A program made the position numbers and the translations under genes. Of a DNA stretch of 64,000 nucleotides, positions 33,862-46,163 are shown in pieces; position 1 is the stretch's first letter; every line of letters begins with the position of its first letter. The DNA comes from Celoporthe dispersa (Eukaryota > Ascomycota > Sordariomycetes > Diaporthales > Cryphonectriaceae): assembly GCA_016584495.1 (NCBI GenBank), contig WAID01000003.1:1116001-1180000 (forward strand), read 5' to 3'. A model generated the notes under the pieces. That model made no database searches and was not told the DNA's origin. It was given only the letters and a program-made list of their open reading frames with translations.

Positions 33862-36800
33862 AGCCGGCTCGAGATGCTATTTAGCAGCGGGATCATGGCG
33901 GCTAGGAGGGCTGTCATCAGGAAAATGTTCATCTTCAACATACCGCGCAGATTGGCGGCAAGAAAGCACCCAGCAGCGTACAGCGCAGTCCATGTCGGAG
34001 CAGAGGTACTTGAAAGAAGAGTAAAAATCTTCCGAGAAAAACAAAATAAGAAGGTTCGTAGGTCTCGTGAATATAGAGTTCGTAACTGTTTCTTTGTTTA
34101 AATATCTGTCTGTTAGTATCATAGTAGCATCAGTGGTGGCTGGCTGTCTGGAGGTGCTAACGGAATGCCCTTCAAGTAAATGACCAGGTGAGGAGGTGTG
34201 TCCCAGTCTTCTCACACACAAAAAGTGTCTAAAAAGTCATATATCACCATGAGAGCAATTAGTTTTTCTTCTTGCCTCAGTTCTGCTCTTTTTTTTTTTT
34301 TTTTTCGTGGTCTCGGAGAGAAGCACACTGTAATTATTGTTGCTGTGTTTAGTTGGAGGGAGATTTGAGGTTTCTTATCTCTATTTCAGATGACTCAGCA
34401 GCGTACGTAATCTTCGCTTATCACACCCATCGACCGACGATGCGTGAGTGAAAAAATCTCGTTTTTGGCCTCAGAATAAAGTTGATCGAAAATGGTATGA
34501 AGGGATAGCCCTGGCTTCTAGTATCTCAAATATATAAATGAATTATTTTTAAGTCTTTTTGTTCTGAAGGAAATTTGGTTCTAAGCCGCACATATGTCCC
34601 TGCAAAAAATTCGTGGCGGGCGGGTTTTGTCAGATCTAAGCCCCGAGATTGCAACGGACAGCCATTTTTGTTCCACCACACCTAACACCCTGACAGCTTC
34701 TAACTCGCCTACAACTCCAAACATCTCCTTCATTACGGCAGAATCTTCTGTCAATACCCTCCCATGCGACCTTCATTCACTCCTTCAGTATGACTGTCGA
34801 CATCCTCTTCCGCTATCCGTCCCGACGGTCGTCGCATTCACACGGATCCAAGCCTCTTCTTCCGATATCTCTGGTACGGGGCATTGGTGACAATCTCCTC
34901 TTCAAACTCTCCACTTTCGATGGCACAACGACGAGGCTAGGAATCTGTTGTCAAATAGTTCTTCCCAGAAGTGCCATCATCACGCCAACAAGTCTGTAGA
35001 CCGCGGCCTACATCACACGCGGCGCAGCTGGCAGGGAGTAAGTCGAGGACACACCCACCACCATTCCTTGGATGGCTTGCTCAAGCCTGGAGACTTTTAA
35101 CTACAGCCGAGGAGGGAGTATAAACACCGAGCCGAACATATTACACATGCGCTCGGCGACAGACACCGGCATGCGCACGACGAAACCGTCTCGAAAACCA
35201 CCGCCGCGATGCCTCCTACTCCGGCTCCTGACACCCGACCACGATCCTCGACATCCATATCCTTTCCCAAGCGGCGCGCACGCACCGAGCACAAGCCATA
35301 ACCAGTCGAGCCCTCCTTCTTCCGAGACTGGTGTTTCCACCGCGACAAGTTTCCGCCGGAATGTAGGCAGCGCCATGCCGAAGCAACGATACCAACCCCC
35401 ATCTAAGATATCCAAAAGATGCTCTATCACTGGCTATGGGATTAGGTGTGGACGGATGTCATCTTTTCCTTAGAGCTGGGATAGCTGGCGGGCGCAAGTC
35501 GAGAACAGTCACCACACACAAAAACCTTTAAATCACCCGAGGAAGGACAATGCCTATCTGGTCAAGCCGGTGTTCACATACTTTTCGGGGATCACCAATT
35601 TGGCATCGTGCCCACACTTTCACCTGGACCGTCATCGGCATCGCCCCTTGGAACGAGCTCTGGTGCCAGCTCGCACGCCTTCGCTGCCCACGTTCTCGAG
35701 GATGAAGACGAGTCTGGCCAAGCGTTTAGCAATTTGCTGTACCACAACGTGGCGATCATCCCGCAAACCGGCGTGAACAGAATCAGGCCTAGAATATCTT
35801 CGTTGCGCTTTGCATAGAAGATATTCGCGCATCCGCACACCTTTTCCCAACTCCCTGAACCGTCCTGACCTTGCAGGCAGTGGATGGTCATCCAAGAGTG
35901 GACTAGGTTTCCCGCCGAACGGAGCCTGACTTGCTCGGTCTCCCAAGATTAGATAGAGGGCGCCGTCTCCAATCGCACAAGACGAGAATCTGGAGGCCGG
36001 TGACGCGTATGAGGACCGCTGGCGTGGGCGCAGTCGCAGTCTAGACTGTCAGCCCACATGTTCAGACGACCCTGACGCTGAGAGAGAGGCGAATCAGAGG
36101 AAGCATTCGGTGGTATGACGAGGTTGGTCAGTTCTCTTGAGCCTAGGATCTGGAATATCTGTCTAGAAAACGACGATCGCCAGATCTCACAGGACTAGCT
36201 GTACCTATACCTTCCTCACAATATCCGGTGGGAAGCGGACCTTGCTCAATACTCTCTAGAATTTTGATCGAGGCGAAGAGCGTACCGAAGAGAGCATGCA
36301 ATCGCACGATGAGCCTGGGCATCTCGCTGCGGTAGATGCCTAGCAGGACGATTCTGACTATACCACGGTCGTTCAAGACGCCAGAAACATCCTGCCGACT
36401 TGGCACCATCACTTCCAGACTCAGAAGACATGCCGGATCTCTCACGGTTGTTTCCCACTGCCCCTCTATAACTGACGAGGGCGCGTGCTATCCTATGGGC
36501 TCACGGCCGTTGGCGTAGAGGTAGGCGTTTCGAAGCCGCGCCAGTGCAGCGCGTTGCAGCACTCCTGGAAGTGCCGGATGCTCTAGAATCCGTAAATGGG
36601 GGCGCTACAGGAGGCTTCAAATGCTCCAGCAGGCACAAGCTGGCGGATATGATGTGTGAGAACGAACCTCACGCCCCGTAGGTATCAACGGGCAGGCCCA
36701 GTGCCTGCGATTGACTGCGCTGTAACGCGAAGAGATAATTCGCGGGTCGAGGAGAATGCGGCGCGGGATTTGTGCATGCGCACCCCCGCCTCCGCCGACT

Positions 36801-37517
36801 TGGAGGCATGAAATGGGACCAACCCAGAGCCTCGTAGGCAATCGATGGCCGCAGAGTTGATATGTCACCGGTGCCGTGATCATCCAGAGGGAGCAGCGAA
36901 AGAGAGTTTGACCTAGCCAGATTATGAGGTTGGGATCCGACGTTGAAGACCATTGCGGATTGTCATGTACCTACCTGGTGCTGGCTTGGTCGTGGCGCCG
37001 GATCCAGAACCATCGTGGTACGCACAGCCTCGAAAGGGAATCCAGTACCTTTTGGCTCTCTCCGCGGTATGGTCATCAGACAGATTGGGTTTCGTGATTC
37101 TGTGGCCGTCTTCCAAGACTGCAGATGGGAGCCCTAGGAGGGGAGGCCAGGACTGGTATCATGAACCTCGTACTCGACCCGACCAGACTCCCTAAGTGTG
37201 ACTCCTTTCACCTGTGAGCGACATGGTTTCGAAAATGTAGGGTGCTTTCAAGCCACTGGTATTGCCATGGGAACAGCCGGCGTAGAGGACATTGTTATGG
37301 GATCTACTCAGGAGGCTGAAGCAGATGTCGCAGCACCTGCGTCGCCAGGGCCTCCTGATATGTCTCTCTCCACATGGGAACCGTCGTACTGGTCGACAGC
37401 ACCTGGTGGGTCGTACAGACTGCTGAGTAGTAAAAGCAGCGTGCTCGAGGGTTGAGGAGGACTCGAAGATGCTCAACGAACGGAGGCCTGATGACAAAAT
37501 GTTCATCTTCACATCGA
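33862..37517. other. Gene-poor stretch, partly AT-rich
   Basis: 33.9-34.6 kb is AT-rich with a poly-T run near 34290. Later there are several short frames on both strands, one with a basic patch (FPKRRARTEHK, plus, ~35265) of the kind found at the start of nuclease-like family proteins, but it stops at once. No gene supported. Confidence 0.5.
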
Positions 37518-38804
37518 TCATTGACCAGTAGACCGGCGCTTGCTTAAGCCTCGAGACGACGTATGTCGCCGCTTCCTGACAGCTCCCATCTCCGGTTTGC
37601 CTTCGACGATGAGATTATCCAAGCTGTTGCGGATCTGGTCCAGACGCTCTCCCTTACCTCAATCCATAATATTGCGAATGCATCGACGAAAATGACTGTA
37701 ATCCTCTGGCTTCTGTAAAAGAAAAAGACCAATTCTCTGCGTCAAAAAGTATTGATCTTCCTTCCACGAGACAAAGAGTCTTGCTTCCGTACCGTTTGTG
37801 ATAGCACTGAACATAGTACTATCTACTATTATTTCCGACGACCTCGCATGCTTCCTGAGACGGTGTTGCAACTGCTCGGCTATGTGAATACAGGATGCGC
37901 TTGCTCCGAGTGCTTGGTTAGTTGCCACATACAGACCGGAGCTGCTGCTGCAGCTCTTCAGCTCGACAACAAAAAAAAAGGATATGTTAGGCTATCATTA
38001 TTAGCCAAAGACTCCGAACCTAGGCTGATCAGCTGATTTTGAGAACGAGAATCTGCAAACGCTCTACTCCTTTTATAACCATAGAGAAGATCGAGACACG
38101 GATTGCTAATTCTGTATCTCGTGCTGGTGGCGGGAATAGGATGCCTGGACATAGGCTGCTTGCAAGACAACGCGAGCGTATCTTTCAAGACCGGCTGCGG
38201 AAAGATAGAACTTTGAAGATAGCGTGAGCCCATATCTTCAGAGACGCCCTGCTCCAGCTCTATTAGGTCGTCGTCCTTCTCAAGCTCGTCGAAAGACGGG
38301 CCTAGGGACAATCCATCATGTTGTGTTATGCTTTGTACCAGGACCCGAACGCGCTCGGGAAGATCTTCATATGGTTTGCGATAGAAGATCCGGTTATCCC
38401 CAAGGTGGAATTCGCGATAAATCGGAAGCTCAACAAGCTTGGACTGAGATGCACCGGTGATAGAGTTCGACAGAGGTCGTTGATGCAAGGGAACAGCAGC
38501 TCTGAAGACAGGATCACAGCAGGCGGAGGATGTCTTCTCGACGAGGTAACTTCTTCAAGCCAGTCTTCAATACGTTGTCTTCTGACGCTGTTATTCCGGA
38601 GAGGCTCAGAACGAGGAGTAGGCGGGGCACATTCGGGGCGCGGCGGTGTACAGGCACCCTGTCGTGTCTGCATCAGCAAGACGACCATTCAGCGAGGAAC
38701 TTCGAGCGTCTACTTACCTGGTCAAAACAGAGCCTGGCTTTCTTCGCCGAGCGGCAACCGATCGTGCATAAGCTGGGGGATGACGGCGGCGGCCTCTTCC
38801 TCAT
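37518..38804 (-). pseudogene. PD-(D/E)XK-nuclease-like pseudogene
   Basis: Same family as the gene at 15674-17421. Exon 1 (38804-38718) begins MRKRPPPSSP and ends SAKKARLCFDQ at a GTAAGT donor. A 50-bp intron ends TGATGCAG at 38668, and exon 2 continues in phase. Conserved blocks follow: LPIYREFHLGDNRIFYRK, LDLLYGYKRSRAFADS, NDSLTYPFF, VVELK, LYVATNQALGASASC, TNGTEARLFVSWKED and a terminal FRRCIRNIMD. Breaks: a frame change in exon 2 around 38530-38560, a further one in the A9/T9 run at 37971-37979 (inside the PFFVVELK core), and a TGA (37659-37661) where relatives have Trp before Gly. After that stop the frame stays open to TGA 37518. Unlike the 15.7-kb gene, this copy keeps the VELK lysine. 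Confidence 0.75.
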
Positions 38805-40891
38805 GGTGGGGTTGGTGGCCTGTCTTCGCAGGCTTGGGTAACTGCTGAGCAGCTGTTCTTTTCATGGATCTCCATGTGGGATCGTGCGCAAGGCGGCGGT
38901 GTGGATGTGCTGTTCAGGGGGTTGAAATGCTTCACGATGTCACCGGGTTGGCCAGTACCAAGTATGTATTAATCAGCAGCCCACTCACCACCAAACACGG
39001 CTAGCGCTGCTGCTGAAGCACCCTCCTTCCATAATTTGAACGCTCATCATAGGATGTGCGCCTCTGATTCTTAGAAGTAGATTTCAGCACTCTAGGCCAA
39101 GGGCTGAAAGAGGCCATAAGTACTCAAGTGTTCATCATGGTTGGCAGGATTTCAATTTTCAGCCTCCAGAACTAACCTACAGAGAGTTTCGACTCAGTGC
39201 TTACTGCATCATCTACAATGCTCTAAACCTAGTATTTTTCCTGTTGCGTCGACCAGCCCAGTCCAAACCCATGACAGGCCAACAGAATATCACTGGTCAG
39301 TACAGCTCTCTCGCCATTCTGGGGTATGGCTTGGGCTATCCACTGGAAACCGATTATCTGAGTTGCATGTGGGTGACCTCACAGCTCGCTCAGCATGGCG
39401 GGCTGACATGAACCAACTCGGCCAAGCTTCAGCTCAGCTTGGCACTCGCTTGCGATGGTGTCTCCTGGCAGTAAAATGCTGGAGCAGGGGGGGGGGCGCT
39501 GCTCAGACTCTACTACTGCTGGACACACCTGTGTCAGTCACAAACAGGGGTCCAAGCTGCAAGCCATACCAGTCTGCTCCCCAGGGCTCATAATCATCTG
39601 TTCATCGCGAGTTTACCGTTCTTGACTGCTGAATCTTAAATTTCTTGACGTCTGGGCGATGACTCAGCTGCCGGTCCACCGAGCTGTGGGGCGTAACGGT
39701 CCCTGGAGCTAACGATGGATGTCATGTCGGTGGTGACTTGGCCCAGAACTGAGGCTTGAGATGGCGACAGCGGGGCGATCGATGGGCACCGCACTGGGGG
39801 TGGGGTCACGATCATGGTTGTGGGCCAGCGCGGCTGGGGCCGTGAAAGATCCATCCTTCACGGATGACTCCATTCGGAACGTGCCATATTAGTACAGCAC
39901 TAGCACGTCAAATGGACGGACACATACTGCTCACAGCTCAGAAATCTCGTCCCTCTGGTGCATCGCTCATGTTGTTATCAGGAGAAGAAAGTCAGCATTG
40001 AAACTTTGTCTCTGTTCTAAGAATAACCGTATTCGGTGGTGCTCTCCTAACCGCGCGGGTAGCCTGTTCATGGTAGTGGACCATGCATCGTACGTCATGC
40101 AGGCGTTCCCACCCCCCACCAGAGGTTTTATTCTGACATTTTTTATTTCAACGTGCTTATTTAAACATGTTTATTCCAGCATGTTTATTTCAGCATGTCC
40201 ATTCTGGCATGTGCATTCTGGCATGTGTATTCTGACATTTTTTATTTCAACGTGCTTATTTAAAACATGTGTATTCCAGCATGTGTATTCTGACATTTTT
40301 TTTATTTTAACGTGCTTATTTAAACATGTTCATTTCAGCACGTTTGTTCCAACATTTGGTTTTGAACACCTCGCACATCAGCTATCCCTACACAGCCCTA
40401 GAGAGGGGGAGGGGGCGGGGGTTTTTGCTTCTTCCTGTAGCCTGCCTTCCGGTTTCCCCGATCGAGAGACATGAGAGTCCTGTATGTACTACTATGTACT
40501 GTGCGAAAGATCGGCCTTGCTGTGGATAATTCCCGGCTTTTACTATGTACCAAGTACTAGGGCAGCATGCTCACTCTCACCGTCACTCTGGAGGCGTTCC
40601 CCACCCTCTTACGGGACCTTTCCTAGCCGTGGATTTTTTTGCCCTCTGGCCCTCTTCTATCAGAAACATTTTCCGGGATTAAATTAAACAGTGGCTTCTC
40701 AGGTACTTAAGCAGAGCCCGTCTCCGGCAGAGCGCTCACTCGGGACTCGCAGCCTTCCTCATCTTCCCCCTTCTCCTCCTTCCTTACTTGCACACACACA
40801 CACACACGCACGCGCGCGCTATTATCGCTGTGCAACAAACATCGAGAGACAAGAACTAGAACAAAACTGAACTTCTCCTCCTGCCCGAGAC
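38805..40891. other. Intergenic, with minisatellite
   Basis: Holds the tandem repeat at 40127-40361 and a (CA)n/(CGCG) tract at 40790-40818 in the 5' flank of the Gln-rich gene. No supported coding sequence. Confidence 0.55.
40127..40361. repeat. AT-rich nested minisatellite
   Basis: Three copies of a block like TTTATTTCAACGTGCTTATT followed by AAACATG, separated by variable numbers of a ~14-bp subunit (CATGTTTATTCCAG, CATGTGTATTCTGA). A repeat within a repeat, unlike the GC-rich surroundings. Confidence 0.85.
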
Positions 40892-41512
40892 ATGAGCTTA
40901 TTCAACTCTCTCTTCCGGAACCCCAGCCAATTTGACCGACGACGCATTATGCTCGTCAGCCTAGGCCGGCTCAACGGGCAGCGGCACCTGGGACTGGTCA
41001 CCACCTATGACACCCTGACTATCATCAGGTCGCTTCGCGGACTTCGCGAGCTAATGCCGCAAGTCCCGGCCATCGCCCTCCCACACCGAAACATCCTGCT
41101 CTTCTTGCACGTCATGTCGAGACCGCACGTGTCCCCGACCCGCTCGGCTTACCTCGTCCGCCAGCTAGCCCAGCAGCTGGTCCTACAGGCCCGGATTCGG
41201 CAGATTCAACTCCAGGATGAGCAGGCACAGGCCCAGCAGGCACAGGCCCAGCAGGCACAGGCCCACTCCAGCCAGGTCCAGGCCCAGCCTCAGGCGCAAT
41301 CTCAGCTTCCGCCTCAGACCCAGCCTCAGCTCCAGACTCAGACGCAGACTCAGGCCCAACCTCAGGCACACATTCAGGCCCAGACTCAAGCCCAGCCTCA
41401 AGCCCAGCCTCAGGCCCAGCCCCAGGCCCAGCCCCAGGCCCAGGCGGAGGACGACATTCTCCCAGGAGGTATCTCGGCTTGCATGTTGAGGAGGCTCAAT
41501 TCCAGGTGCTGA
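40892..41512 (+). CDS. Hypothetical protein with Gln/Ala/Pro repeat tail, 206 aa
   Basis: Single exon, ATG with good context (GAGACATGAGC) after a CA-rich leader. Residues 1-105 form an ordinary domain, Leu/Arg-rich, with probable beta strands (IMLVSLGRL, LGLVTTYDTL) and helices. Residues ~106-190 are almost entirely Gln, Ala, Pro and Thr in 2-, 4- and 5-residue repeats (QAQ, QPQA, QTQ), probably disordered. The C-terminus returns to mixed sequence (DDILPGGISACMLRRLNSRC). No signal peptide. The repeat tail is typical of fungal regulatory or scaffold proteins, but no function can be assigned from that. Confidence 0.65.
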   Translation: MSLFNSLFRNPSQFDRRRIMLVSLGRLNGQRHLGLVTTYDTLTIIRSLRGLRELMPQVPAIALPHRNILLFLHVMSRPHVSPTRSAYLVRQLAQQLVLQARIRQIQLQDEQAQAQQAQAQQAQAHSSQVQAQPQAQSQLPPQTQPQLQTQTQTQAQPQAHIQAQTQAQPQAQPQAQPQAQPQAQAEDDILPGGISACMLRRLNSRC

Positions 41513-43924
41513 GCAGTGAAATGCCGGGTTCCTCCGCTGCGCCAAGCCAGTCACATACTTAGCAGAATCAACGTTGAAGCATGACCAAAGGGGGTTCTCT
41601 AGGGGAGCGGGGTGTAGGTCCGTATGTGGTACGAGGGTCGAGGATAATTTGAGGGCTGTCTCGGGGTCAAGGCTCGGGTGTTTCTATCGCAAGGGTATTT
41701 CGAGGAAACTTTTGTCTCTCTTTCTATTCTGCTTTCTTTGAGGGTAGCAACGTGACAGGTTCATGGTGCAAGGCAGTGCTTTAGAAAGTAGTTTCCATTA
41801 TCCAATCTAGTTTGCAAGTTATCTTCTCCTCTTTTATTTCTCATATTTCTTTTCTCTCTCGCCTCCTCTCTTCCGTCAGAGACTAGTGATAAGGATCAAG
41901 AAGGTTTTCGACCGATCTACAGCGGGCTGGCTTATGGAGGGTCAGTAAGGCTTATTACTTGGTAGACACCCAATATCTCTCCCTCTACGTACAGTGCTAT
42001 GGTGCATGCTATGTAGTACTTGCAAGTATGCGTGTGGTGGGTGTCTCGCAGCCCCACTCCCAGGGGTCTTCCCCCTCCCCCCCTTCTGAAAGCTTGGGTA
42101 CACGCATTGGTAGCAGTACATACAGCGGTAGTACCCATAGTAAGCGGACACCCCACCACTGGCAATTCAGCGCTGTAGTCTCATGTTAACCCCCGGCCGC
42201 CCTACTATAACACACCCTCCACAGGGCCTTGTGACCACACTACAGCCAAGTAAGTACCCCTTAAAAGCAACGGCTCTGCTCTAGACTACCACGCGCGTGC
42301 CTGCGCGCACGCGATCAAGCGGCAAGTCGAAGGTCAAAGAAAAGCGGTGTCTCCAAGGCTGTCAGAGCTCAAGACACACAGCGACCCCTTCAGACATTCT
42401 CGATCACCAGGCTCGTCGGGTCGGAGAGAGATCGGGATTGACTGCGGACACACTGATGCACGTAGGTGGAGCCCCCCTCCTTTGCCGCCCGCACATTCCC
42501 TCACGCTGTCCGTCTCTGGTGCGACTTGCGTGCATGCATGCTGCATGGTCGCCGAATTACCGTTGCCCAAGTTTTCCGAGGGCCAATGTTGTGTGTTATC
42601 TTGTGGTATGATCTTCCTGCCTTGCTGCAACAAGAACTTCGTTCGGCTCACTTCACCTCACAGCCAAGCAGTCTAGGGCGCATGGGTCACCTCGACTTGT
42701 CATCCAGCCTGTAGTCTGCATGTGAAAGAGAAAGATGGAGGGAGGGGAGAGAACGACGCTACCGCAGTGGAAGTGTGATCCTCCTTGCCTTCGTGCGCGG
42801 GTAGGTGCCTAGCTGAACCGTCTTTTCCTTTTTTTTTTTTGGCTTTTTCCTTTCTTCCTTTGCTCTTGCTTTTCCTTTTCATTTGCTCGCCTGTCTCAGG
42901 TGAATTGCTACGGAAAGAAATGCCGTCCGCTAAGTGGCTGGAGTCCTGGGCACTATGTCATCCAATGTGCCTTGGGTCGCGGCCCACGAAGAAAAAAGCA
43001 AGTCCAAGGACCAAGGATAGGGCGTGCCGACACCGCTGGATGTGTGATGTGTCTTGCCAGCGCAGCACCCTTCCCCCTCGGCCTGCCAGAGCTCCTGCGC
43101 CTCGCTGTGATCACCCGTACGGTATCGGAAGGGGAAAGCATTTACATTAATCACGGGATGCTGGAAAATGGAAACCCTTGAGGGTCTGGCCGCCAAGGCG
43201 GCGGTCTTTGCTCTTCGTCCCCTCTCTCTATCTTGCTTCTGTCGCCGATCCTCCCTCCGTCGGTGTAGGCTCAGGGACGGACTGACGAAGCTAAAAGACG
43301 GGGGCATCATGGTGTCAGCTCAGCACGGGCCGTTGACCAGCCCGAGGATATCTATCTCATGCATGTCTCGCGGAAAGTAGTATGCGGACCGCCGATGAAA
43401 AGAAAGAAGGAAGAAGGAAGGGGGGGGGGGGGAGAAAAGACAGAGATGGGGAGTTGCAGTCTTCTCCAAAGCCCCTGCCCCAAAAACCTCGTGTGGTACG
43501 GTATTAACCAGTTTCGGGAGGGGGAGTGCTGTATGACGGCCCGTTGGGCGAGCAGACTGTACGCGTGGAGCCAGTGTAGTGTAGTGGCCTACAGAAGTCG
43601 GATGCAAGGCCTCAAAGCGATCCTAGACCACGTTCTTTCCACTTTTTGTTCTCTCCCTCTCTGTCTCTCCTCTTCCTTCCTTCTCCTGGAGCACGCCCAC
43701 CTTTTCCTCTTTTTCTCGGGGACTACTTCAAGAGACGCAAACTTCTCTCCGACCTTTCTCGGTTCAACTCTCCTGATTACCTACTCGTCTCTCCTCAACC
43801 ACCCCTTCAGTCTTCTATTCTTTTCCCTCGCAGACACACACTCTCACACTCTCACGCTCTCACGCACATACAAAACCACGTGATACACCCCTCATCCTGA
43901 AAAGGGCTCGCTCGAGCATCAACA
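41513..43924. other. Intergenic
   Basis: CT-rich and G-run tracts (41840-41870, 43420-43435) and the strongly pyrimidine-rich 5' flank of the next gene (43630-43870, with CTCTCAC repeats). No supported gene. Confidence 0.55.
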
Positions 43925-44562
43925 ATGAGCGCCCCCATCACTACCGACAAAGCGAACTCTACCACCACAGACGCCATGAACTCCTTCGCCGCGGCCCAGG
44001 GCGCCGCGATGCTCAACCCCGCCTGGAAGGCCTGGGCCTACCGCCTTTGGGAGGTCAAACGCAACGTCTGGGCCCTCCTGACCTCGCTGAATGGATACGG
44101 ACTCGAGGGCCAGAAGGCCCTCTGGGGCCAAGATGTCTTCCCCCACGGCAACCATGTCTGCGTCAAGTGGAGCAGCTACTGTGCCACCTTCCAGAACAAC
44201 CTCAAGTACTGGGAGTACCAGGAGCTGCGCCTGCGCAGTAAGTTGGCCCAGGTTCACGCGATGCACTCTCAGAAGCAGTACACGCGCGGCTGGGTGGATT
44301 ACCTGTACTACCCCCTGGACAAGACTCTGTGCCCCTACACCTATGGCGCTGTCGTTGAGCACTGGCTCGACAATACTGGTATGTGCTGTCGCATCTCCTC
44401 CTCCTCCTCCTCTTCTTCTTCGTCGCTGCATTGCCCCGCACGGCGCTGACGCCCCCTTGTTCTTCCCATAATGTAGATTTTACTATGCATCCCACCGATG
44501 GGTTCTCTGAGGGAGTCCGCCGCAGTCGTCGCATTGCCGGCCTAGGCCTCGACCAGAACTAG
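43925..44562 (+). CDS. Hypothetical protein, 179 aa, one intron
   Basis: Exon 1 is 43925-44378, the intron (98 bp) has a GTATGT donor and an AATGTAG acceptor, and exon 2 is 44477-44562 ending in TAG. The phases fit (454 + 86 nt). The ATG (CAACAATGAGC) follows a CT-rich leader typical of well-expressed fungal genes. The N-terminal ~20 residues are Thr/Ser/Asn-rich. The rest is aromatic-rich (many Trp and Tyr) and probably helical, with WKAWAYRLWEVKRNVWALL, KYWEYQELRLRSKLAQ and GWVDYLYYPLDK. The tail ends VRRSRRIAGLGLDQN. No signal peptide or membrane helix. No family recognised. Confidence 0.75.
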
Positions 44563-46131
44563 GTGCGCTTCCAAGAAGGAAGGAGACCTCGAGGCTCCTG
44601 ATGCAACCCTCGCTGCAGGTGAATCACGAAGTAGGACAGGATGGATGCTTAGCATGGTATCTCTATGTCCCTCTTTCTTTTTATCTCTATGCGTCTTTAC
44701 CATGCTGTCGCGGGCCAAGGGTATGTTGGACGGACCCAGTATGGTTGGGAAATGGTGATGGCCCAGCTGTCGACATGGACCATGTACTTGGTGCCAGGTG
44801 TCACACGATATCTTACCTCTTCATTTTCCCCTCCACAATGGCAAGCACAGCGACGACATGCAGAGTTACCAATCCAAGAAGAAAAACAAACACAGAAAAA
44901 AAAAAAAAGAATGGGGGCGACGACAAGGAGAGCAAGGACAAGGGAAAGGTTGTCTATGGGCTGCACCAGTTCAATTCTTCCCCTTCCTTTTCCTCCTTCT
45001 ATTCACTTCTTACCGCAAGGTCATTTTGGGCGCGTATTGCTTTCTGGGACGTCGGACCGTCGTGGGCGTTATTGTTATGGGCGGTGGACGGATGGAACGA
45101 GGCTGTGGCGAAGCACGCCGCCGCCCCGGTCCTCAAAAGGGGCGTTGGAAGGAATATGGGATATGGTGACGAAACTCCAGACTGACACACGAGGCGACCA
45201 AGGAGATTTCTACGGTTTTTATTTTTGAGACGCGGGTTATTATGACCGTTTGTGATAATTAATCCCGAATGCCAATATCAAAGTCCCCCACCTACCGCAC
45301 TTTGGAACTTTGACAGGAGGAGCCAGGAGGCGCGAGGATGATGACTGAGAATTTCTGATGGTGATGATGACGGTGATCATGTTCACAAGCCCTCCTGACC
45401 CACTGTGGTTTCCTCCGCAGGTGGTAGTCATATATACCTATTTGATTATCCAACAAGGATTACCGCTCTGGCTGGCCATGAGTTTACCGCTATTCGTACT
45501 GATATCCTAGCTGTCTACGGCCCTTCTCGAGTCCATCACAGATCCCTCGACAGGCAAACGAAGCTGTACGTAGGCGTACATACGAAACCCGCATGGGACG
45601 GTCAGCCGCAGCGAGAATGTTGCGACGAGCCCGCGACCGCCTCGGGCCGCCCAAGGCTTGGTGTCACGGCAGGGAGGGACACAGGAGAGGTGAGCTGTAG
45701 GAATATGATGCATTGTGTGAAAAAATAGTTTCACGACAGTGCTGGTCGGCGCAGTGCTCGCCGGCAGGCCAGGATATGTATGTCGTTGTGTAATTTAGGT
45801 ACTGAGTGACACCTTCGATGTTAGACCACCACGGCCTTGGAACGCACCGACGGGAAGCATCTGAGCCTAGCAGGCGATACTTTTATGCCGTCGTGAGGTG
45901 TTCCAAACACATGCAAACTTGGCCCGACGCCTTTATGACACCATGAAACCCAACAAATATACAAATTCCCACGCCGTCATAGGATCGTAAAGGACGGGTG
46001 AGGCAACCAGATGTGTCGCCGTTCACCTGGTGTTCATCGTATACCCGTCATGGCTGTCTCTGCTTCTGGTGCGGCTAGTGCAGGTGAAGGTCGCATCAGG
46101 CGTGGAGGCCATGCTGCCTACTAAACGATGG

Positions 46132-46163
46132 ACGAGGAGGAGGAGGAGGAGGAGGAGGAGGAG
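46132..46163. repeat. (GGA)n microsatellite
   Basis: About ten GAG/GGA triplets, nearly perfect. Confidence 0.9.

Noticed and set aside
37659..37661. TGA in the nuclease-like pseudogene taken as evidence of RIP
   Set aside because: The changed base (G to A after G) is not in the preferred CpA/TpG context, and the other lesions are indels.
15674..38804. Starship-type giant transposon
   Set aside because: No DUF3435 tyrosine-recombinase captain and no terminal duplications seen in the window; kept only as a possibility to test.
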